Source: Variovorax sp. PBL-H6 (GTDB lineage Bacteria > Pseudomonadota > Gammaproteobacteria > Burkholderiales > Burkholderiaceae_C). From it: a DNA stretch of 64,000 bases. Position 1 is the first letter of the stretch, and every line of letters begins with the position of its first letter. A program made the translations under genes and the position numbers. Location: NCBI RefSeq assembly GCF_901827155.1, contig NZ_LR594659.1, positions 2,046,001-2,110,000 of the forward strand. Reading direction: 5' to 3'. This document shows, one piece after another, positions 20,761 through 29,952 of this stretch. Under the pieces are notes generated by a model. The model was not told the DNA's origin. It saw nothing but the letters and a program-made list of their open reading frames with translations, and did not search any database.

Positions 20761-21642
20761 ATGAGATGGGAAGGCAACGAACAATCGGACAACGTCGAGG
20801 ACCGGCGCAGCGGTGGCGGTGGCGGCTTCGGTGGCCTGCCGATCGGCGGGCGCAGCGTCGGCCTGGGCACCGTCGCGGTCGCCGTGATCGCGGGGTGGAT
20901 CTTCGGCATCAACCCGCTCACCCTGCTCGGGATGATGAGCGGCGGCGAGCCGCCGGCCCAGGTGCAGCAGCAGGGCCCGGCCCAGAAGCCGCCGGCGGAG
21001 GACCGCGAGGCCGCCTTCGTTTCCACGGTGCTGCGCAACACCGAGGTGGTGTGGAGCGATGTGTTCCGGCAGAACGGAAGCAACTACACGCCCACGCGCC
21101 TGGTGCTGTTCCGCGGCGCCACGCAAACGGCCTGTGGCGCGGGCCAGGCAGCCATGGGCCCGTTCTACTGCCCGGGCGATCAGAAGGTCTACATCGACCT
21201 GAGCTTCTACGACACACTCTCGCGACAGCTGGGCGCTCCGGGCGAATTTGCGCGTGCCTACGTGATCGCGCACGAGGTGGGACACCACGTGCAGGACGAG
21301 CTCGGCGTCACGGGCAAGGTCGACCAGATGCGTGGTCGCCTGAGCCAGGCGCAGAACAACGCGCTGAGCGTGCGGGTCGAGCTGCAGGCCGACTGCTTCG
21401 CGGGTGTCTGGGCTCACCACTCGCAGGAATCCAAGCGCTGGCTGGACCCGGGTGACATCGAAGCCGCAATGAACGCCGCCGCCAAGATCGGCGACGATGC
21501 CCTTCAGCGCTCGGCCGGCCGGGCCGTGGTCCCCGACAGCTTCACCCATGGCTCCAGCGCGCAGCGCCAGCGCTGGTTCGGAGCCGGGTACAAGACCGGC
21601 AAGATCCAGGATTGCGACACCTTCGCCGCGCGCAGCCTTTGA
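20761..21642 (+). CDS. ypfJ: YpfJ/KPN_02809-family neutral zinc metallopeptidase
   Basis: A 293-residue zinc-peptidase-like protein. It starts MRWEGNEQSDNVEDRR followed by a Gly-rich stretch, then one membrane helix (about residues 35-60, AVAVIAGWIFGINPLTLLG), a Pro/Gln-rich linker and a peptidase domain with HEVGHHVQDELG (HExxH) and the downstream ELQADCFAGVWA, where Glu is the likely third ligand. GxxKTGxxxxCDTF near the end is family typical. GGAGACAC precedes the ATG. The function of the family is poorly known; a membrane-anchored periplasmic protease is likely. Confidence 0.9.
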   Translation: MRWEGNEQSDNVEDRRSGGGGGFGGLPIGGRSVGLGTVAVAVIAGWIFGINPLTLLGMMSGGEPPAQVQQQGPAQKPPAEDREAAFVSTVLRNTEVVWSDVFRQNGSNYTPTRLVLFRGATQTACGAGQAAMGPFYCPGDQKVYIDLSFYDTLSRQLGAPGEFARAYVIAHEVGHHVQDELGVTGKVDQMRGRLSQAQNNALSVRVELQADCFAGVWAHHSQESKRWLDPGDIEAAMNAAAKIGDDALQRSAGRAVVPDSFTHGSSAQRQRWFGAGYKTGKIQDCDTFAARSL

Positions 21643-21736
21643 CGCGGATTCCGGGCGCTATCGAAAAGAGAGCGATTGCGCCAGTCACCGCACTGTCATC
21701 CCCGTTTTTTGCCGCAGTGCGACAATAGCGGGCTTC

Positions 21737-23206
21737 ATGACTAGTTCCTTCTCCAATCTTTCCCTGGCCGAACCGCTGGCGCGCGCGGTGGCCGAAATGG
21801 GCTACGAGAGCATGACGCCGATCCAGGAGCAGGCCATTCCGGTGGTGCTCGCAGGTCAGGACGTGATGGGCGCCGCGCAGACCGGCACCGGCAAGACGGC
21901 CGCCTTCGCACTGCCTTTGCTCCAGCGCATGCTCAAGCACGAAAACAGCTCGACCTCGCCCGCGCGCCATCCGGTGCGTGCGCTGGTGCTGCTGCCCACG
22001 CGCGAGTTGGCCGACCAGGTCGCGCAGCAGGTCAAGCTCTACGCCAAGTACACCAACCTGCGAAGCGCGGTGGTGTTCGGCGGCATCGACATGAAGCCGC
22101 AGACCCTGGAGCTCAAGAAGGGCGTCGAGGTCCTGGTGGCCACGCCGGGCCGTCTGCTGGACCACATCGAGGCCAAGAATGCGGTGCTCAACCAGGTCGA
22201 GTACGTCGTGCTCGACGAGGCCGACCGCATGCTGGACATCGGCTTCCTGCCCGACCTGCAGCGCATCCTCTCGTACCTGCCGAAGCAGCGCACCACGCTG
22301 CTGTTCTCGGCCACCTTCTCGCCCGAGATCAGGCGCCTGGCCGGCAGCTACCTGCAGAACCCGGTCACCATCGAGGTGGCGCGGCCGAACGAGACGGCTT
22401 CCACCGTCGAGCAGCATTTCTACAGCGTGAGCGACGACGACAAGCGCCGCGCGCTGAAGCAGATCCTCAGGCAGCGTGGCCTCAAGCAGGCCTTCGTTTT
22501 CGTCAACAGCAAGCTGGGTTGTGCGCGGCTTGCGCGCTCGCTCGAGCGCGAGGGGCTCAACACCACGGCACTGCACGGCGACAAGAGCCAGGACGAGCGC
22601 CTGAAGTCGCTGGCCGCCTTCAAGGCGGGCGAGGTCGACCTGCTGGTGGCCACCGATGTGGCGGCGCGCGGTCTCGACATCAAGGACGTGCCCGCGGTCT
22701 TCAACTTCGACATCCCTTTCAACGCCGAAGATTACGTGCATCGCATCGGCCGCACCGGCCGCGCGGGCGCCTCGGGCCTGGCGGTGAGCTTCGCCAGCGG
22801 CGGCAACGATGTGAGGCTGGTGGCTGACATCGAGAAGCTCATCAAGAAGAAGATCGAGCTGGAAGCCATCGAGTTCGAGGAAGACCGTCCGCGCGGGCGC
22901 ATCAACGATGGCCGTCGCCACTGGCGCGACGAGGGCGAGGCCGGCGACGCGCGCGACGTGCTCGACCAGCCCCGCGAGCGCAACGGCGAGGCCCGCTTCG
23001 GGCGTGGCGCACGGCCGCACCGCGCACCCGCGGCGCCGCGCGACCCGTTCTTCGAAAAACCCTACGAGAGTCCGGAGCGGGAGGCCGCGCCTTCCTGGGA
23101 GGCTGCCGCCAAGGCAACGCCCGCGCGCGGCATTTCGAGCAACATCAAGAGCAAGCGCAAGGTCCCGGCGCTGTTCAAGGCCACGTCGGAGCCGCAGCCG
23201 AACTGA
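21737..23206 (+). CDS. rhlE: DEAD-box ATP-dependent RNA helicase, RhlE type
   Basis: A 489-residue helicase with all core motifs: the Q motif (FSNLSLAEPLARAV to PIQEQAIP), motif I AQTGTGKTA, Ia PTRELADQ, II DEAD in VLDEADRML, III SAT, and VI HRIGRTGRAG. The roughly 110-residue C-terminal tail is Arg/Asp/Glu/Pro-rich and disordered, as in RhlE proteins, and helps RNA binding. The ATG at 21737 was chosen because MTSSFSNLSL is the usual N terminus. It acts in ribosome assembly and mRNA turnover. The gene ends in a hairpin shared with the convergent apaH gene. Confidence 0.94.
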   Translation: MTSSFSNLSLAEPLARAVAEMGYESMTPIQEQAIPVVLAGQDVMGAAQTGTGKTAAFALPLLQRMLKHENSSTSPARHPVRALVLLPTRELADQVAQQVKLYAKYTNLRSAVVFGGIDMKPQTLELKKGVEVLVATPGRLLDHIEAKNAVLNQVEYVVLDEADRMLDIGFLPDLQRILSYLPKQRTTLLFSATFSPEIRRLAGSYLQNPVTIEVARPNETASTVEQHFYSVSDDDKRRALKQILRQRGLKQAFVFVNSKLGCARLARSLEREGLNTTALHGDKSQDERLKSLAAFKAGEVDLLVATDVAARGLDIKDVPAVFNFDIPFNAEDYVHRIGRTGRAGASGLAVSFASGGNDVRLVADIEKLIKKKIELEAIEFEEDRPRGRINDGRRHWRDEGEAGDARDVLDQPRERNGEARFGRGARPHRAPAAPRDPFFEKPYESPEREAAPSWEAAAKATPARGISSNIKSKRKVPALFKATSEPQPN

Positions 23207-23228
23207 AGCCGGGCTCTCAGCCCGGCTT
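23206..23228. terminator. Hairpin between convergent rhlE and apaH, likely bidirectional terminator
   Basis: A perfect 10-bp stem, AAGCCGGGCT (23206-23215) with AGCCCGGCTT (23219-23228), and a 3-base loop. It includes the last base of the rhlE stop and the entire apaH stop codon (23217-23219). No clear U-tract follows on either strand, but the stem is very strong and serves both genes by position. Confidence 0.65.
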
Positions 23229-24059
23229 CTGCGACTGCGCGCAGCGCACCTGGATCAGCTCGCGATCCGCGGCCGTCGCGCCGATGCGCACCGCACTCAG
23301 GCAACCGCCCCAGACGCAGCCCGTGTCGGTGGACAGCAGGTCTGGCCGCGACAGCCATCCCAGCGTGGACCAGTGGCCGAAGGCGACCACGAGCTTCGCG
23401 GTGCGCCGCCCGGGTACGTCGAACCAGGGCATGAAGCCCGCGGGCGCGGCCGCTGACCCGTCTTTGGTCTCGAACTCCATCACGCCCTCCGCACTGCAGA
23501 AACGCAGCCGCGTCAGCGCGTTCACGATGACGCGCAGGCGTGCACTGCCGCTGAGCGCATCGCTCCATTGCGCGGGCTCGTTGCCATACATGGTCTGCAG
23601 GAACTCGGTCCAGGCGGGCCCGCGCAGCACCGACTCGAGCTCCGACGCCAGCCCCAGCGTGTCCGAAAGGCTCCATTGCGGCAGCACGCCCGCATGCACC
23701 ATCAGCAGCTCGCCATCGGCCAGTTGGCGGTGCAATGCCATGGGTTGCCGACGGAGCCAATCGACCAGGGCCTCCCGGTCGGGTGCGGCCAGCACCTCGT
23801 CCAGCGTGTCCTTGCGGCCGTGCTTGCGCGCGCCCTGGGCCACGCCCAGGAGGTGCAGGTCGTGGTTGCCGAGCAGGCTCTGCGCGGCCCCGTCCAGGCG
23901 CTGAATGCGCCGCAGGACAGCAAGCGAGTCCGGGCCGCGGTTGACCAGGTCGCCCAGCAGCACGAGCTGATCGCGGCTGGGGGAAAAGTCGATGTGGTCG
24001 AGGAGACGCGCCAGGGGTTCATCGCAGCCCTGCACGTCGCCGATCAAGTAAAGTGCCAT
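23217..24059 (-). CDS. apaH: Symmetrical bis(5'-nucleosyl)-tetraphosphatase
   Basis: A 280-residue metallophosphatase that splits Ap4A into two ADP. The N terminus MALYLIGDVQGCDEPL carries the GDxQG metal ligands, followed by LLGDLVNRGPDS and SLLGNHDLHLLG, and later MVHAGVLPQWS, FGHWSTLGW and DTGCVWGG, all ApaH signatures. The ATG at 24059 gives the normal N terminus. The start codon lies inside the CATG that also provides a possible start for the divergent gene, so there is almost no intergenic DNA upstream. Confidence 0.95.
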   Translation of the reverse strand: MALYLIGDVQGCDEPLARLLDHIDFSPSRDQLVLLGDLVNRGPDSLAVLRRIQRLDGAAQSLLGNHDLHLLGVAQGARKHGRKDTLDEVLAAPDREALVDWLRRQPMALHRQLADGELLMVHAGVLPQWSLSDTLGLASELESVLRGPAWTEFLQTMYGNEPAQWSDALSGSARLRVIVNALTRLRFCSAEGVMEFETKDGSAAAPAGFMPWFDVPGRRTAKLVVAFGHWSTLGWLSRPDLLSTDTGCVWGGCLSAVRIGATAADRELIQVRCAQSQKPG

Positions 24060-24084
24060 GGGTCCCCATTCTCTCCCCCCCTCC

Positions 24085-25401
24085 ATGGATGTTCTTCTGC
24101 TGGCCTTGTTGACCACGCTCAATGCGTTGTTCGCAATGTCCGAAATGGCCCTGTCCACCAGCCGCCGGGCCCGTCTGGCCGCGCTGGCCGAAACGGGTGA
24201 TCCGGGCGCCGCGGCAGCGCTGACCCTGATGGAATCCCCAACGCAGTTCCTCTCCACCGTGCAGATCGGAATCACGTCGATCGGCATGCTGAGCGGAATC
24301 GTCGGAGAGGCTGCCTTCGCCGGCCCGCTGGCGATCTGGATGGAGGGCGTCGGCATGGGCCCGGGCGCCGCCAGCTTCGTGTCCACCGCCGTGGTGGTGA
24401 GCTGCATCACCTTCTTCACCATCATCTTCGGCGAGCTGGTGCCCAAGCGCATCGGTCAGCTCTATCCGGAGCCGGTGGCACGACACGTCGCACGCCCCAT
24501 GCACATGCTGGCCGCCGCCGCCAAGCCCTTCGTGCTGCTCCTGTCGGGCGCCACGGCCACGACGCTGAAGCTGCTGCGCATCGACCTGAACGCCGGCCGC
24601 TTGGTGACCGAGGAGGAGATCTCTGCGAGCCTGGAGGAGGGCGTTGACGCCGGTGTCATCGAGATGCACGAGCACCAGATGGTCCGCAACGTGTTCCACC
24701 TGGACGACCGGCGCCTCAGCTCGCTGATGGTTCCGCGCGCCGACATCGACTGGCTGGAAGCTTCCGCCAGCGTCGAGGAGGCCCTTCGGAAGGTGTCGGT
24801 GGACGCGGTGCGCGACGAGATCCATTCGTGGTACCCGGTGTGCCGCGGTTCGCTGGACGACGTCGTGGGCACCATCAGCGTGGCACGACTGCTGGCGCTG
24901 GGCCTGGCACATGCGGGCGCCATCGAGGACGAAGCACAGCCGGCGGTCTTCGTGCCCGAGACCCTCACCGGCATGGAGCTGCTCGAACAGTTCCGAGCGC
25001 GAGCCGCGCGCCTGGTGTTCGTCGTGGACGAGTACGGCGTGGTGCAAGGCTTGATGACGCCGGGCGACCTGCTCGAAGCCATCACCGGCGAGCTGCAGAC
25101 GGCTACCCAGGGCGACGCGTGGGCTCAGAAGCGCCCCGATGGCGTGTGGGAGCTCGACGGGCTGATGCCCGTGGCCGAGCTGCGTGCGCGCCTGGGCATC
25201 CGCGAGCTGCCTGACGAGGACCGCGGCCGCTACAACACGGTGGCCGGGCTGTTGATCTTCGTGGCCGGCCACCTGCCCGAAGTCAACGAGGAGATCGATT
25301 GCGAGGGCTGGCGCTTCCAGATCGTGGCGCTCGATGGCAAGCGCATCGACCGGGTGGTGGCCCGTTCGATTGCAGCGGCGCCCCAGAACGAGGCCGCCTG
25401 A
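24085..25401 (+). CDS. CNNM/CorC-HlyC-family membrane protein (hemolysin family)
   Basis: A 438-residue protein with an N-terminal CNNM (DUF21) membrane domain (about residues 1-190, three to four helices), a CBS pair (about 210-335, including the loop FVVDEYGVVQGLMTPGDLLEAI) and a C-terminal CorC/HlyC transporter-associated domain (about 350-435). Relatives act in magnesium or cobalt efflux. Two in-frame ATGs are possible, 24058 and 24085; the second is preferred since MDVLLLALLTTLNALFAMSEMA is the usual N terminus. Neither has a good ribosome-binding site. It is divergent from apaH with 25 bases or less between start codons. Confidence 0.88.
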   Translation: MDVLLLALLTTLNALFAMSEMALSTSRRARLAALAETGDPGAAAALTLMESPTQFLSTVQIGITSIGMLSGIVGEAAFAGPLAIWMEGVGMGPGAASFVSTAVVVSCITFFTIIFGELVPKRIGQLYPEPVARHVARPMHMLAAAAKPFVLLLSGATATTLKLLRIDLNAGRLVTEEEISASLEEGVDAGVIEMHEHQMVRNVFHLDDRRLSSLMVPRADIDWLEASASVEEALRKVSVDAVRDEIHSWYPVCRGSLDDVVGTISVARLLALGLAHAGAIEDEAQPAVFVPETLTGMELLEQFRARAARLVFVVDEYGVVQGLMTPGDLLEAITGELQTATQGDAWAQKRPDGVWELDGLMPVAELRARLGIRELPDEDRGRYNTVAGLLIFVAGHLPEVNEEIDCEGWRFQIVALDGKRIDRVVARSIAAAPQNEAA

Positions 25402-25446
25402 GGACAGTGGGCGCTGGTGGAGGCGCAAACGCACGCCGTCCGCGCT

Positions 25447-25938
25447 TCAGCGGGGGCGCGGATGTTCGGCGCGCCACCTCCAAGGTGGCACCGGCCGGCG
25501 ATCGGCCCACAGGCCGGCGCGCTTGGCCTTCGCCTCGACCTCGGCGAACTCGTACCGGCTGCGCTCGGTGCGGCTTTGTTCGTCGGCATAGGCACGTGAC
25601 CACCAGGCCATGCCCACAGTGAGCATCGCAAGGCCCGCGTCCAGCGTTTTCGCGCAGCGGGCGTCGGTGCAGGAGTTCGGTGCAACCTGCACGCGGCACA
25701 CGCGCCGCTGATAGCGGTCTTCGTCGTGCTCGCAGTCCAGCCGCGCCGTCTTGAGGTAGGTGAACTGCGACAGCGCCTGCTTGGCGCGCCGTCCGAAGGG
25801 CTGGTTCAGCTCGGGCGCATCGATGGCATGCAGGCGCACGGTGAGCTGGCGAAAGGCGCCGGGCTCGCCACAGCGGACCTTGAGGGTGTCGCCGTCGCTG
25901 ATGGCGACGACCAGGCAGAAGAGAGCGGCGGAAAGCAT
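25447..25938 (-). CDS. Secreted thermonuclease-like (SNase-family) nuclease
   Basis: The 163-residue product has a hydrophobic signal peptide right at the start (MLSAALFCLVVAISDG overlaps the first strand) and an SNase fold: SDGDTLKV (calcium-binding Asp residues), RLHAIDAPELNQPFG with catalytic Arg and Glu, YQRRVCRV with the second catalytic Arg, and AWWSRAYADEQ. Four Cys suggest disulfides in the periplasm. It probably degrades DNA or RNA outside the cytoplasm. The ATG complementary to 25936-25938 was chosen because it begins the hydrophobic segment. It converges on the CNNM gene. Confidence 0.85.
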   Translation of the reverse strand: MLSAALFCLVVAISDGDTLKVRCGEPGAFRQLTVRLHAIDAPELNQPFGRRAKQALSQFTYLKTARLDCEHDEDRYQRRVCRVQVAPNSCTDARCAKTLDAGLAMLTVGMAWWSRAYADEQSRTERSRYEFAEVEAKAKRAGLWADRRPVPPWRWRAEHPRPR

Positions 25939-26113
25939 CAGGCCAAAGCGGTCGATCCTAAGGGTTCCGATCAGGCGCTGCCGGTACGCTCGTCGCCGAA
26001 GCTCCGCGTCGAGGCTGCGCCCTGTACGATCGGCACGGCCTGCCACCGTCGAGGGTGCGATGGCAATTCTCCTGCGCAGCGCCCTCGGCGACCCATGAAC
26101 GAGGAGACCGCAA

Positions 26114-26479
26114 ATGACTGAATCCTTTCTCCAGGCCTTTGCCGACGCGTGGAACCGCCACGACATCGACACCCTCATGCATTTCATGACCGACGACTGC
26201 GTCTTCGAGGCCAGCGCCGGCCCCGAGGCCTGCGGCACCCGCTTCGTGGGGCCGCAGGCGGTGCGCGAAGGCTTCAGCCGCGTGTGGCACGACTATCCCG
26301 ACGCCCAGTGGCTTGGCGCGCGGCACTTCATCGCCGGCGATCGGGGCGTCTCCGAATGGACCTTCGTGGGCACCCGCGCCAGCGACGGCGTCCGCGTCGA
26401 GACCAACGGCTGCGACCACTTCACTTTCCGCGACGGCCACATCCAGCTCAAGAACTCCTGGCGCAAGGCCCGCGGCTGA
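26114..26479 (+). CDS. NTF2-like (SnoaL-type) protein of unknown substrate
   Basis: A 121-residue cone-shaped fold protein: helix ESFLQAFADAWNRHDIDTLMHFMTDDCVFEAS at the start is the classical SnoaL/NTF2 opening, and the C-terminal strands (SEWTFVGTRASDG, GCDHFTFRDGHIQLKNSW) finish the barrel. A GAGGAGA Shine-Dalgarno lies 7 bases before the ATG. Members act as small isomerases, cyclases or ligand-binding proteins; nothing in the neighbourhood specifies a role. It is divergent from the nuclease gene. Confidence 0.82.
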   Translation: MTESFLQAFADAWNRHDIDTLMHFMTDDCVFEASAGPEACGTRFVGPQAVREGFSRVWHDYPDAQWLGARHFIAGDRGVSEWTFVGTRASDGVRVETNGCDHFTFRDGHIQLKNSWRKARG

Positions 26480-26589
26480 GGCCCCGGGGGCGTGTGGCGC
26501 GGGCGCCCCGGCGTGGCAAAAGTCGCTTGGGAAAGTAACTATTTGTGTGATTCAATCGACGGCGGAGTAGAGGACCGTCGAGGACATCC

Positions 26590-27234
26590 ATGAAAAGACT
26601 GCTGAGCATCTTCTGCATCGCCGCCCTGGTGGCCGGCTGCGCGACCCGCCCCAACCAGGGCCCCGGTTCAGGTTCCGGCGCGGACTACGTCCCCGCCGTT
26701 CAGGCGCCTGCCAACGACCCTGCGGCCTACGAACAGGACCTGGCCCGGTGCCGCGCCTCGGCCGCCACCATCCCGTTCCGCGCCAGCCAGCATGACGACG
26801 CACTCGCCGTGATCGACACCGGCGTGGTCGGCGCCGGCTGGATGGCCGGCATTCCGACGCTGAGCGGCGTTGCTGTGGTCGGCGGCCTTTACGCTTTCCA
26901 GAAGGCCGTCTACACGCCCGAGCGCCGCGTCTGGCATGCCAGGCAGGAAACCGCCATGGTCAACTGCCTGGCGCAGAGGGGCTACGTCAACACCGACCCC
27001 AGCGTGCGCGTGACCTGGGTGCCGCCGGGCCAGCGCTTTGCCCAGCCCGCACTGCGAAGCACCGGCCGCGACACCTACAGCGCCGAGCAGTTCGCCAAGG
27101 CCCGCCGCTGCAGCGTGCTGCCGATGGCTACGCTGGTCGACAAGGGCCCTGGCTACGAGCGCCACAGCATCCCCTGCAACAACGGCCAGACGATGGCCGT
27201 GCGTTGCGAATTCGGGAACTGCCGGGCGGGGTAG
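26590..27234 (+). CDS. Lipoprotein of unknown function with glycine-zipper-like segment
   Basis: The 214-residue product has a lipoprotein signal (MKRLLSIFCIAALVAGC, lipidated Cys at 17). A weakly hydrophobic, Gly-rich segment (VVGAGWMAGIPTLSGVAVVGGLYAF, about residues 79-103) resembles glycine-zipper regions of outer-membrane-associated lipoproteins. Additional Cys at residues about 54, 125, 177, 199, 206 and 211 could form disulfides. I do not recognise a named family. The stop is followed by only 24 bases before the convergent large gene. Confidence 0.75.
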   Translation: MKRLLSIFCIAALVAGCATRPNQGPGSGSGADYVPAVQAPANDPAAYEQDLARCRASAATIPFRASQHDDALAVIDTGVVGAGWMAGIPTLSGVAVVGGLYAFQKAVYTPERRVWHARQETAMVNCLAQRGYVNTDPSVRVTWVPPGQRFAQPALRSTGRDTYSAEQFAKARRCSVLPMATLVDKGPGYERHSIPCNNGQTMAVRCEFGNCRAG

Positions 27235-27258
27235 GGCCCGCGCCCGGCGGTCGCGAAC

Positions 27259-29829
27259 CTATTCCGCGAATATCCGGGGCGTCGGGATTCTTCCGAGTTC
27301 GATGTCGTCATCCGATGGCGAGTCGGAATCGGGTTCGTACTCGGTCATCGCTTCGCTGATGGCGCGCTCGTCGCGCCGCGTCATGTTTCTCCCATCGGTC
27401 CTCGGTGTCAGGACTTCTCTCAGTTCCTCTTCGCGCCGAAGAGGAGGAAAGCCGCCTTGGCCTCCCGGCCGCTCGACCCGCCGCCCCGGTGAAGCACCTT
27501 CCGTGTGCAGGAGGTATAGCGGTGCGTAGACTACGAAGATGCAGATCCCGACGATCAGCCCCCCGATCAGCAACTGCGTCCTTTCGTCGAAGTTCTGTTG
27601 GACCCAGGGGTCCAGCAATATCGACGTGCCCACGACGTTCGCAAACACGTTCTGGCGCCCGGCATCGGTGAGAAGGAGTTGCCTGCCGAAGCTCTCGAAC
27701 AGCTCGGTCCATGACATCTCACCGAACGAGCGAAATTCGGCATGGACGCGATATCCATCGGAGGCTTCACGCCTCGTTTCGGCAACTTCCTGGACAAAGG
27801 TCTGCTTGCGTTCGGAGGGAACAGTCTTCGAATCTTCGTTGTCGAGCGAAGCCAGGACGGCGAACTCCACGGGCGTGAGCACGCCCGGGAAATAGGCTCG
27901 CAGGAACGCGTCCACAAAAATTTCCTGCACGATCTGGTCGCGTGTCTGGTGTGTCAAGGCCTGGGCGTTCGCCAACAGACCGGTGGTTTGCCTGATCATC
28001 TGATCAAAGCAAGTGAAATCCGGCGTCTTCTGCGCGTCGCGCTTCAGACTGGGTATTGGCCGTAGTCTTGGATGCAATGGATCGGGGCGGTCACGTGCGG
28101 AGAGAAGATGTGCTCGGCGCTCTGTTTTCTGGACTTCCTCCTCCAATGAAATCGGTTGTCCAGGTTGTTCGATTTGCTTCAATTCTTCTTCATCTTTTTC
28201 CACGTCTGTCTCGAGCGCTGCCAAGTACTCCATTTGCCGGCTTGTTTTGAACTGATTCGGAGCCAGCTTCTGCAGTCGGTCCAGCTCTCGCGTTTTTCTA
28301 TAAACGCCAAGCTCTCGTTCGGTATTTGCCATGCCCTCTAGCTCTTCAAAAGAAAAGATGTTGCAGTCCAGGTCCAATGAAAGCCACTGCCGGTCCAATG
28401 TCTTGGTTTTCTTATAGACATCCAGTTCTCTTCGAAGACGCTTCAAATACTGCTTTTGTGCATCGTCGAGGGCGTCCTCACCCGCGTCGTCCAGCCGCTG
28501 GATCTCTCGCCCATACAAATCGAAATTCTTCGAGTTGATCAGTTGCTCGCGCTGCTCGGCAGGCGTGTCCAGCAGTTCCTTGGCGAAGGTGCTCAGCTCT
28601 TCGATGTAGCGCGCATGGAAGCCTTCCTCCTGAATGCTCGAAGTGTCTGCGCGGGCCCTGCCGAACCATCTCGCGAAGGCCCCGAAAACAAGGTCGTCCT
28701 CGATTTCCAGCAAGGAGTTCGTCACGGAGTGGCCAAGAGAGTGAGGAAGATGGAGTGCGGCTGCGGCACTTGCCTCGTCGCCGACTGCGCGAGGGAGGCC
28801 GCTGGCACCTGCAAGGGGAAATGCCATGCCCATCCCCATTCCACCAAGAGATTGGAACAAGGAATAGATCGCCCCCGATGCGAAAGCCGCGCGCTTCGGA
28901 AGCGATGTGAGGTTGTCCCTGAGAGGGAAGAAGTAGTTGCATGTATCGCGAGCGAGGCTGTAGCAAACGAACGGGCTCATGGTTCTTCCATATGCCTCCA
29001 GCGTGCCCGTCTGGTAGCAGGCCAGAGTGACGCCGAGGTTGAAGACGCCCAGGACCAGGCGCGAGATGACGCTGGTGCGATTGGCCGTGCCCAGGCCGCC
29101 GGAGAGAATGCCGCCCAGCACGTTGAGGGTAGGTGCAATGGCGATCGCCAAGATGCTCGAGATGCTCAGCGCGCTTTCACCTAGCGCGTCGGATTGGCTC
29201 ACCTCGAAGGCGACTGCGTCGCGCATGAGAGTGCTCAGGGTCACGACCAGGCCGGTGCGCGCTGACACATTGGCTACATTGGCGGCCCATCGTCCGGCGT
29301 CGCTTTTGAAGTCGTTGCGAAAGACAGCGCACAGGCAGTCGATCAGCAGGCAGCGCCGCTGCTGCTGGGCATCGGGGGTGTCCCCCGGATGTTCCGCCAC
29401 GGCTTCCTGCATGCAGGCCATCACGTGCTCGATATCAGCGCGCAACTCCTTTTGATCGTCTGGAAGATCCGGCGTGTCGTCGCTCGAGGAATCGATCAGG
29501 CCTTGTGCACGGGCGATGATCGCGCCCGCTGCCGCGATATCGTCTTCGGGCAGAGCCCGTTGTGCCCTCGTGAGGGCACGGGTCAGGTCTTTCGCGACAA
29601 TGCGACGGATCAAAGGCAATGACGATTGCCTGGCCTGATTCGGGTGGTGGAGCGGCCTCGTTTGCTGGAACTGCTGCCGGAGCTCTGCGAGGGCGAGCGT
29701 CGGGACCCCGGGTGGTCGAGTCGGAGGATTCCTGTTCTGATTCAGAGGCCTGGGATCGTGCGTCGTCTGCGCTGGATTCAGATAGTGTGACGAGGCGCTG
29801 TTTGGAATGTGGATTCCGCTGGGGAGCAT
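27259..29829 (-). CDS. Large membrane-associated protein of unknown function, unusual base composition
   Basis: This 856-residue protein matches no family I recognise. The ATG has GGAAGG 7 bases upstream. The N-terminal 60 residues are rich in Pro, Asn, Gln and Ser and lack a signal peptide. Hydrophobic stretches occur near residues 220-245, 255-275 and 320-345, and one strong helix near 770-790 (LLIGGLIVGICIFVVYAPLYLL). Residues about 410-590 are charged and helical with coiled-coil character. The C terminus is acidic with Asp/Ser clusters. Bases 28141-28200 are only 23/60 G+C by hand count, far below the surroundings, which suggests horizontal origin. An N-terminal disordered Ser/Pro region plus internal membrane helices is seen in some secreted effectors, but I see no hrp-type promoter box or chaperone gene, so that is a guess. 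Confidence 0.8.
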   Translation of the reverse strand: MLPSGIHIPNSASSHYLNPAQTTHDPRPLNQNRNPPTRPPGVPTLALAELRQQFQQTRPLHHPNQARQSSLPLIRRIVAKDLTRALTRAQRALPEDDIAAAGAIIARAQGLIDSSSDDTPDLPDDQKELRADIEHVMACMQEAVAEHPGDTPDAQQQRRCLLIDCLCAVFRNDFKSDAGRWAANVANVSARTGLVVTLSTLMRDAVAFEVSQSDALGESALSISSILAIAIAPTLNVLGGILSGGLGTANRTSVISRLVLGVFNLGVTLACYQTGTLEAYGRTMSPFVCYSLARDTCNYFFPLRDNLTSLPKRAAFASGAIYSLFQSLGGMGMGMAFPLAGASGLPRAVGDEASAAAALHLPHSLGHSVTNSLLEIEDDLVFGAFARWFGRARADTSSIQEEGFHARYIEELSTFAKELLDTPAEQREQLINSKNFDLYGREIQRLDDAGEDALDDAQKQYLKRLRRELDVYKKTKTLDRQWLSLDLDCNIFSFEELEGMANTERELGVYRKTRELDRLQKLAPNQFKTSRQMEYLAALETDVEKDEEELKQIEQPGQPISLEEEVQKTERRAHLLSARDRPDPLHPRLRPIPSLKRDAQKTPDFTCFDQMIRQTTGLLANAQALTHQTRDQIVQEIFVDAFLRAYFPGVLTPVEFAVLASLDNEDSKTVPSERKQTFVQEVAETRREASDGYRVHAEFRSFGEMSWTELFESFGRQLLLTDAGRQNVFANVVGTSILLDPWVQQNFDERTQLLIGGLIVGICIFVVYAPLYLLHTEGASPGRRVERPGGQGGFPPLRREEELREVLTPRTDGRNMTRRDERAISEAMTEYEPDSDSPSDDDIELGRIPTPRIFAE

Positions 29830-29952
29830 CTGACGACCTTCCGGTTGATTGGGGAAGGCGATGTCTAACCAAAAGTAACGATCCGGTCAAAAATTGTCAC
29901 AAAAATGTCGCGAAACGACGGCGCACTTCCTGTGGCGCCGTCGCATGCACGC

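Noticed and set aside
29830..29952. hrp/PIP-box promoter upstream of the 856-residue protein
   Set aside because: I looked for paired TTCG elements at the right spacing and found none, so the effector idea has no promoter support.
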